Shown here one piece after another: positions 34,026 through 37,543 of a DNA stretch of 37,543 nucleotides. The stretch is taken from NCBI GenBank assembly GCA_007693505.1, contig REDL01000031.1:1-37543 (forward strand), given 5' to 3'. The stretch comes from Desulfovibrionales bacterium (GTDB taxonomy: Bacteria; Desulfobacterota; Desulfovibrionia; Desulfovibrionales; Desulfonatronaceae). The number at the start of each line of letters is the position of its first letter. The stretch's first letter is position 1. A program made the translations under genes and the position numbers. Below the pieces are notes generated by a model. That model was not told the DNA's origin. It saw only the letters and a list, made by a program, of their open reading frames with translations, and did no database searches.

Positions 34026-34861
34026 GGACAGGTTGCGGTACCGGGACAGGTACCTGGTTCGCTTTGCTGCTCGTGCAGATGCATTTGACGGTATTCCGCT
34101 CCGTAGAGTTCGAGCAGCAGGTCGCGGGAGATTTGTTCAGGGACCCCGGTCCAGAAGACGCGCCCGTCTTTCAGGGCGATGACCCGTTCGAAATGACCAT
34201 GGAGCAGTTCAAGGGTGTGCAGGTTGACCAGAAGCGTGTTCCCGAGGGATGCGGCAATCCTGTTCAACAGTTCGATGATCTCCTGTCCCAGGCGGATGTC
34301 CAGTTGGCTGACCGGTTCGTCCGCGAGCATCACCCTGGGCTGTTGCACCAGCAGGCGAGCCATGGCCACGCGCTGCTGTTGGCCTCCGGACAGCTCTCCG
34401 GGCATGGCCCAAAGCTTGTCCCGCAATTCGACCCTGGCCAAGGCTTCCTTGGCCAGTTGCAGGTTCTGCGGCCAGATCAGCGAAAGCAAGGCGCGCGGCG
34501 GAGACCAACGGCCGAGCCTGCCCATCAGCACGTTATGGACGACGCGCAAATGAGGGATCAGATTTTCCGTCTGGTAAAGAATACCAATCTCTCTGCGCAG
34601 ATTGCGCAGGGATCTGCCCCGCAACTCTCGCGTATCCCGGCCGAGAGCGATGATCCGGCCCTGGGTGGGCTTGAGAACGGCGCTGAGCAGGCGGAACAGC
34701 GTGGTCTTGCCGGCCCCGGAAGGGCCGATCACGGCCAGACGCTCCCCCTTGTGGATATCAATGGAGATGTCCCGCAAGACAACGGCATTTCCGAAAGTCA
34801 TGCCCACGTTTTCGAGGCGAAAATCGGGTATCCCGGTGGGGCTGGGAATTTGATCAGGCAT
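34022..34861 (-). CDS. phnC: PhnC-type ABC transporter ATPase
   Basis: A 279-residue ATPase of the phosphonate/oxyanion importer. Walker A is GPSGAGKT (46-53), signature LSGGQQQR (157-164), Walker B VMLADEPVSQLD (178-189), and the switch histidine lies in LLVNLHTLEL. The N-terminal MTFGNAVVLRDISIDI is the usual PhnC opening. It lies 71 bp after the binding-protein gene and overlaps the permease in ATGA, making a three-gene PhnDCE-like operon. The C-terminal 15 residues (QQSEPGTCPGTATCP) are Cys/Thr/Pro-rich, an odd tail with no obvious role. No carbon-phosphorus lyase genes are in the window, so the symbol reflects family rather than substrate. Confidence 0.93.
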   Translation of the reverse strand: MPDQIPSPTGIPDFRLENVGMTFGNAVVLRDISIDIHKGERLAVIGPSGAGKTTLFRLLSAVLKPTQGRIIALGRDTRELRGRSLRNLRREIGILYQTENLIPHLRVVHNVLMGRLGRWSPPRALLSLIWPQNLQLAKEALARVELRDKLWAMPGELSGGQQQRVAMARLLVQQPRVMLADEPVSQLDIRLGQEIIELLNRIAASLGNTLLVNLHTLELLHGHFERVIALKDGRVFWTGVPEQISRDLLLELYGAEYRQMHLHEQQSEPGTCPGTATCP

Positions 34862-34890
34862 TGTTCGTCATGATGTTCAGCAGGCAACTG

Positions 34891-34919
34891 TGCCGGGATG
34901 CCCGTCACGCATCCCGGCA
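34891..34919. promoter_or_regulatory. Intercistronic hairpin after the PhnD-like gene
   Basis: TGCCGGGATGC (34891-34901) and GCATCCCGGCA (34909-34919) form a perfect 11-bp stem with a 7-base loop. There is no T-run on the minus strand, so it is not a full terminator. Placed between a binding-protein gene and its ATPase, it would protect the upstream message and raise binding-protein yield, as similar stem-loops do in other ABC operons. Confidence 0.75.
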
Positions 34920-34932
34920 TGAAAGATTTGAA

Positions 34933-35835
34933 TCAGCCGCCGATGTCCACTCCGGACTTGATCAAGTCCACGTAGCCCATCCACTCGCTCATGTCCGCAT
35001 CCACGAATCGTTCGGATTTCAAATAATTGAGAGCCTTTTTACCCTCGGGGGATTCATGCAGGGACAGCAGTGCGGCGTGGATTTCCCCTATGAGTTCGGC
35101 CCCCAAAGCCTTGCGGGTGGAGAAGTTGTAGTTGGTGAACCTGGGCGTGGTGTAGATGATGGGCGCCATGCGCTTCAGTTCGTCGGAGGCCCGGTCATAC
35201 GGCGGCTGGCCCAGGGCGCCGACATGAAACTCCCCATTGGCCACCTTTTGCAGGACAACGTCGTGGCTGCCGCTGTAGGCGACGGTTCTAAACACCTCTT
35301 CCGGATTCTTTCCGGTTTCCTCAACAAAAAAACTGCGCGGCATCATGTGACTGGAAGTGCTGCTTTTGCTGCCAAAGGTAAATGTCCAGTTTTTGCCTTG
35401 CGCCAACTCCGCCAACTCCTTCAGATTGGCTACGGCAGGGATTCCGGCGTCCGCATTGGCGATGAAGTAGCTGATGAATTCCTTGTCGATGTCGCGGGCC
35501 GCGATCACCTCCAGCTCGTCGCCCATCACCATGTAGGCCTGCGCGGTGGTTACCGCCCCGAACCAGGCCAAGTGCGCCTGGCCGGTGGCAAGGGCAGTCA
35601 CCGTGGCGGCATAGTTGGCCACATGGACATATTCAGTGGGAATGCCGACCTGGTTTTCAATATGCCGGGCGATCAGCCCGAAAAACTCGCGCATGTTCTC
35701 CGCGCTGTCGTCCGGAATAGCCGTCATGATCAACTTTTGGGGCCGTTCCGCGGCAGCGGCTGAAAGCATGCTTCCTGTGACAATCAACCCGAAGATGCAG
35801 CACGTCATCAATGCTATCGTTATGATTCGTTTCAC
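34933..35835 (-). CDS. PhnD-family ABC transporter binding protein (selenate-like branch)
   Basis: A 300-residue periplasmic binding protein with GTG start 35835 and a strong GGGAGG six bases upstream. The signal peptide is residues 1 to about 28 (MKRIITIALMTCCIFGLIV, then AAAAERP). Features such as ANYAATVTALATGQAHLAWFG, IAARDIDKEFISYFIANADAGI, FTFGSKSSTSSHMMPRSF and AYSGSHDVVLQKVANGEFHVGAL match, from memory, the putative selenate-transporter branch of PhnD-like proteins better than classical phosphonate binders. It begins the PhnDCE-like operon and is separated from the upstream sugar-type binding protein by 168 bp. Alternative substrates are phosphonates, phosphite or another oxyanion. 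A binding assay would be decisive. Confidence 0.85.
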   Translation of the reverse strand: MKRIITIALMTCCIFGLIVTGSMLSAAAAERPQKLIMTAIPDDSAENMREFFGLIARHIENQVGIPTEYVHVANYAATVTALATGQAHLAWFGAVTTAQAYMVMGDELEVIAARDIDKEFISYFIANADAGIPAVANLKELAELAQGKNWTFTFGSKSSTSSHMMPRSFFVEETGKNPEEVFRTVAYSGSHDVVLQKVANGEFHVGALGQPPYDRASDELKRMAPIIYTTPRFTNYNFSTRKALGAELIGEIHAALLSLHESPEGKKALNYLKSERFVDADMSEWMGYVDLIKSGVDIGG

Positions 35836-36003
35836 ATTTTCCTCCCATTTTGGGTTTAAGGGTAAAATATAGAGATCAAGTGGTTACGCCACGTATGTGG
35901 TGCAGCGGGTCGGGTGCCTGTGGAGTGTTGATCCAAAATTATCGCTGAGTAATCGGGGCGACGGTAAATGATTTTCCATTGGGGACGGCAGGGACGGTAA
36001 TGA

Positions 36004-36999
36004 TCATCTCACTCCCTTCTTCGCCAGAGGAGCGATCTGGGCGATGTTGTCCTCGTCGATCATTCCGCCGCCGGTGTCGATGACAAGACCGGTGAAGCCG
36101 TATTTCTTGGTCAGGACGATCTGGAGTACTCCGAGATAGCCCATGAGGTAGGGCTGGGCCTCGGAGACGAGGCTGACGTAGCCGTTTTCGATGGCCGAAG
36201 CCGTGGCCGGGGACAGGGAGAAGCCGGCCACGAAGATCTCGCCCGGTCCCACGCCGGCGGCGCGCAGAAAGTTTTCCATCTGAGAGGTCAATGCGCCGTG
36301 GTCCACGATCATCATCTTGCAGTTCGGATTGCTGGAGAGGTAGCCGGTGACCAGGGGCACGCCCATGGAGGTGTCCTTGTCCACTTCCGGGGAGATTTCA
36401 AAGTAGTCGACCTTCATGCCCGCGGCCTCCATGACGTCCAGAATGGCCTGGGCCCGTCGCCCCCGTTCCTGCAAACGCTTCAGGCCCCAGACGAAGACCT
36501 GATCCCCGGGTTCGAGCTGAGCCCGCTTCAGCGCCTCTTCGGCCAAGGCCTTGCCCTGGGCGTAGTTGTCCGTGCCGACGTAGCCGAAGCCCCTGGTCTT
36601 GTGAGCTTCAACCATCCTGGGCAGCTTGGTGTCTACGCTGGTCACGATAATCCCTTCGGCCACCGCCTCGTTGATGAAGGGCTCGTAGGCGTCATCCCCG
36701 GGATGGCCCATGACCACGATGCCGTCGGGCTTGGCGGCTATGGCCTGCTTGAAGTTGGAAATCATTTTTTCCGGGCTCCAGTCGGAGTAGAGGAGGCGTA
36801 GCGTGACGCCCAGATCATCGGCAGCGGCCTGGGCGCCGTTCTGGACAATGGTATTGTACGGCCCGCCCACCGCGCCGCCGGTATCAAACCAGATCGTGAC
36901 ACCATCGCCACTGAGTGATTTCTGAGCCGTTGCGAGGTTGGTGGCGATCATTACCAGAAAAAACGTCGCAACGAACAACAAGATACACTTGGTTTTCAT
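36004..36999 (-). CDS. Sugar-type ABC transporter binding protein (RbsB/Peripla_BP_4)
   Basis: A 331-residue periplasmic binding protein. I start at ATG 36999 (GGAG seven bases upstream); an ATG four codons earlier is less likely. The signal peptide runs to about residue 25 (LATAQK). The type I periplasmic-binding fold is clear: IVQNGAQAAADDLGVTLRLLYSDWSPEKMISNFKQAI, KPDGIVVMGHPGDD, GIIVTSVDTKLP, GYVGTDNYAQGKALAEEAL. It is the best candidate for the binding protein of the ATPase and permease at 30265-31997. Its ligand is unknown; members of this group bind sugars, autoinducer-2, nucleosides or polyols. It is the first gene of the block. Confidence 0.92.
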   Translation of the reverse strand: MKTKCILLFVATFFLVMIATNLATAQKSLSGDGVTIWFDTGGAVGGPYNTIVQNGAQAAADDLGVTLRLLYSDWSPEKMISNFKQAIAAKPDGIVVMGHPGDDAYEPFINEAVAEGIIVTSVDTKLPRMVEAHKTRGFGYVGTDNYAQGKALAEEALKRAQLEPGDQVFVWGLKRLQERGRRAQAILDVMEAAGMKVDYFEISPEVDKDTSMGVPLVTGYLSSNPNCKMMIVDHGALTSQMENFLRAAGVGPGEIFVAGFSLSPATASAIENGYVSLVSEAQPYLMGYLGVLQIVLTKKYGFTGLVIDTGGGMIDEDNIAQIAPLAKKGVR

Positions 37000-37543
37000 G
37001 ATTAGCTCCATTGATTTCAGATGATAAAAGATCAGTTGTGCATACTATCTCTTATTCTTTACCGCATTTCATGGCTTGATGTCTAATTGAAAAAAATGAT
37101 GTGTATTGTATTTTGCTATTACTTTTTTCGATAGATGGTCAGCGTTTTTCCTTTGTGTCTTGCCTGCCCTCATCTTGGTACCCTTAAGAATACGCGGTAT
37201 TTTGTTTAACGATATTTTTTCTGTTTAATATGCCATCCGGCCATCCTCAGTCTCGCTCTGCAAGACATCTGTCGTATGACAGACGCTCGCAATTCTCTGG
37301 CACGGCGACATCATACAAGCCGCTCCTCACTTTTTCCGACCCGGCAGGAAGAATCTCAGATGTTACTGCAGAAAGTCGCAAAACATTGAAATTCGTCATT
37401 CCGGAGAAAGCCGGAATCCAGTCTTTCCAAGGTGTTGAGCAAAATCACATCACACGTTTTCGCAGGAAAAGAGACTTTTTGCAGTGACCTCATGGCGTAG
37501 CTGTTTTCAGCTTCAAACTCCGTCAGCCCCAGTGCTCCGCTGT
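37000..37543. other. Gene-free right end with repeat and dyad
   Basis: No supported coding region. The block's promoter should lie just upstream of 36999; the sequence there is AT-rich but I could not pick a -35/-10 pair. A small dyad CTGTC-gtat-GACAG is at 37269-37282. From 37359 the sequence repeats the window's left end (separate entry), and a motif ACTTTTTGCAG near 37474 recurs at 28400, suggesting further dispersed-repeat remnants. The apparent 85-residue frame at 37230-37487 is repeat-derived. Confidence 0.6.
37359..37411 (+). repeat. Inverted copy of DUF4160-tail/dispersed repeat (right copy)
   Basis: Matches the reverse complement of 1-53 at 51 of 53 bases. It carries the last nine codons and stop of a DUF4160 gene (reading MLLQKVAKH, stop at 37387-37389) and then the dispersed-repeat motif. 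No upstream part of the gene is present. The copy is an isolated 3' remnant. Confidence 0.85.

Noticed and set aside
37230-37487. 85-codon frame on the plus strand
   Set aside because: It includes VIPEKAGIQ, the usual translation of a dispersed intergenic repeat, and has no ribosome binding site or domain.
1-37543. CRISPR array, tRNA or rRNA genes, prophage
   Set aside because: No regularly spaced repeats, no cloverleaf with a T-arm consensus, no rRNA stretches and no phage structural genes were seen.

Overview
The window reads as a chromosomal segment of an anaerobic, sulfur-metabolising member of the Desulfobacterota, most likely of the order Desulfovibrionales. The basis is gene content and organisation (aroQ-efp-ftsK, coaD-miaA, an Rsm22-like methyltransferase, a corrinoid-activation-type ASKHA protein, an RCKP-type mini-rubredoxin, a double-cubane-type anaerobic reductase), a GC-rich coding style, and dispersed repeats of a kind common in that group. 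The species cannot be named from the sequence. I see no rRNA, tRNA, CRISPR array, prophage or intact insertion sequence.

Layout. 1-270: tail of a degenerate DUF4160 gene. 300-3617 (minus): ftsK, efp and aroQ, cell division and housekeeping. 3618-4157: a gene-free gap holding a 262-bp MITE-like element with long inverted repeats and a 9-bp flanking direct repeat. 4158-9821: tRNA m1A58 methyltransferase (minus), then on the plus strand a COG0731-like radical SAM protein, an RNase E/G-type ribonuclease, QueH and HemW. 9965-11936: two convergent EamA/DMT transporters.

12196-16353 (minus) is a sulfur module. Two split YeeE/YedE-type membrane pairs flank a CstB-like persulfide dioxygenase/double-rhodanese protein. 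The likely logic is uptake of a thiosulfate-like or persulfidic sulfur species followed by its oxidation and sulfur transfer. The two pairs differ at a cysteine predicted to matter for transport. The gap between them carries two REP-like hairpins.

16802-24638 (minus): an unusual DUF488-RecQ fusion, a CheY-like response regulator, an Rsm22/METTL17-like protein overlapping an ASKHA/2Fe-2S reductive activator, a 37-residue RCKP-type rubredoxin-like protein, and an unknown exported protein. 24678-26764 (minus): miaA, coaD and rsmD. 26966-28160 (plus): an Smr-domain protein and a CrcB/Fluc fluoride channel.

28521-36999 (minus) is the most accessory-looking block. A sugar-type ABC transporter (binding protein, single-domain ATPase, permease) is split by a complete PhnDCE-like oxyanion ABC transporter with a tandem-fused permease. 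It is followed by a YjiM/HgdB-type double-cubane reductase and a RelE-like toxin-family protein with no visible antitoxin. The last 500 bp are gene-free and end in an inverted copy of the DUF4160 tail and adjoining repeat found at position 1.

Functions are assigned from motifs and remembered family features; no database search was possible.
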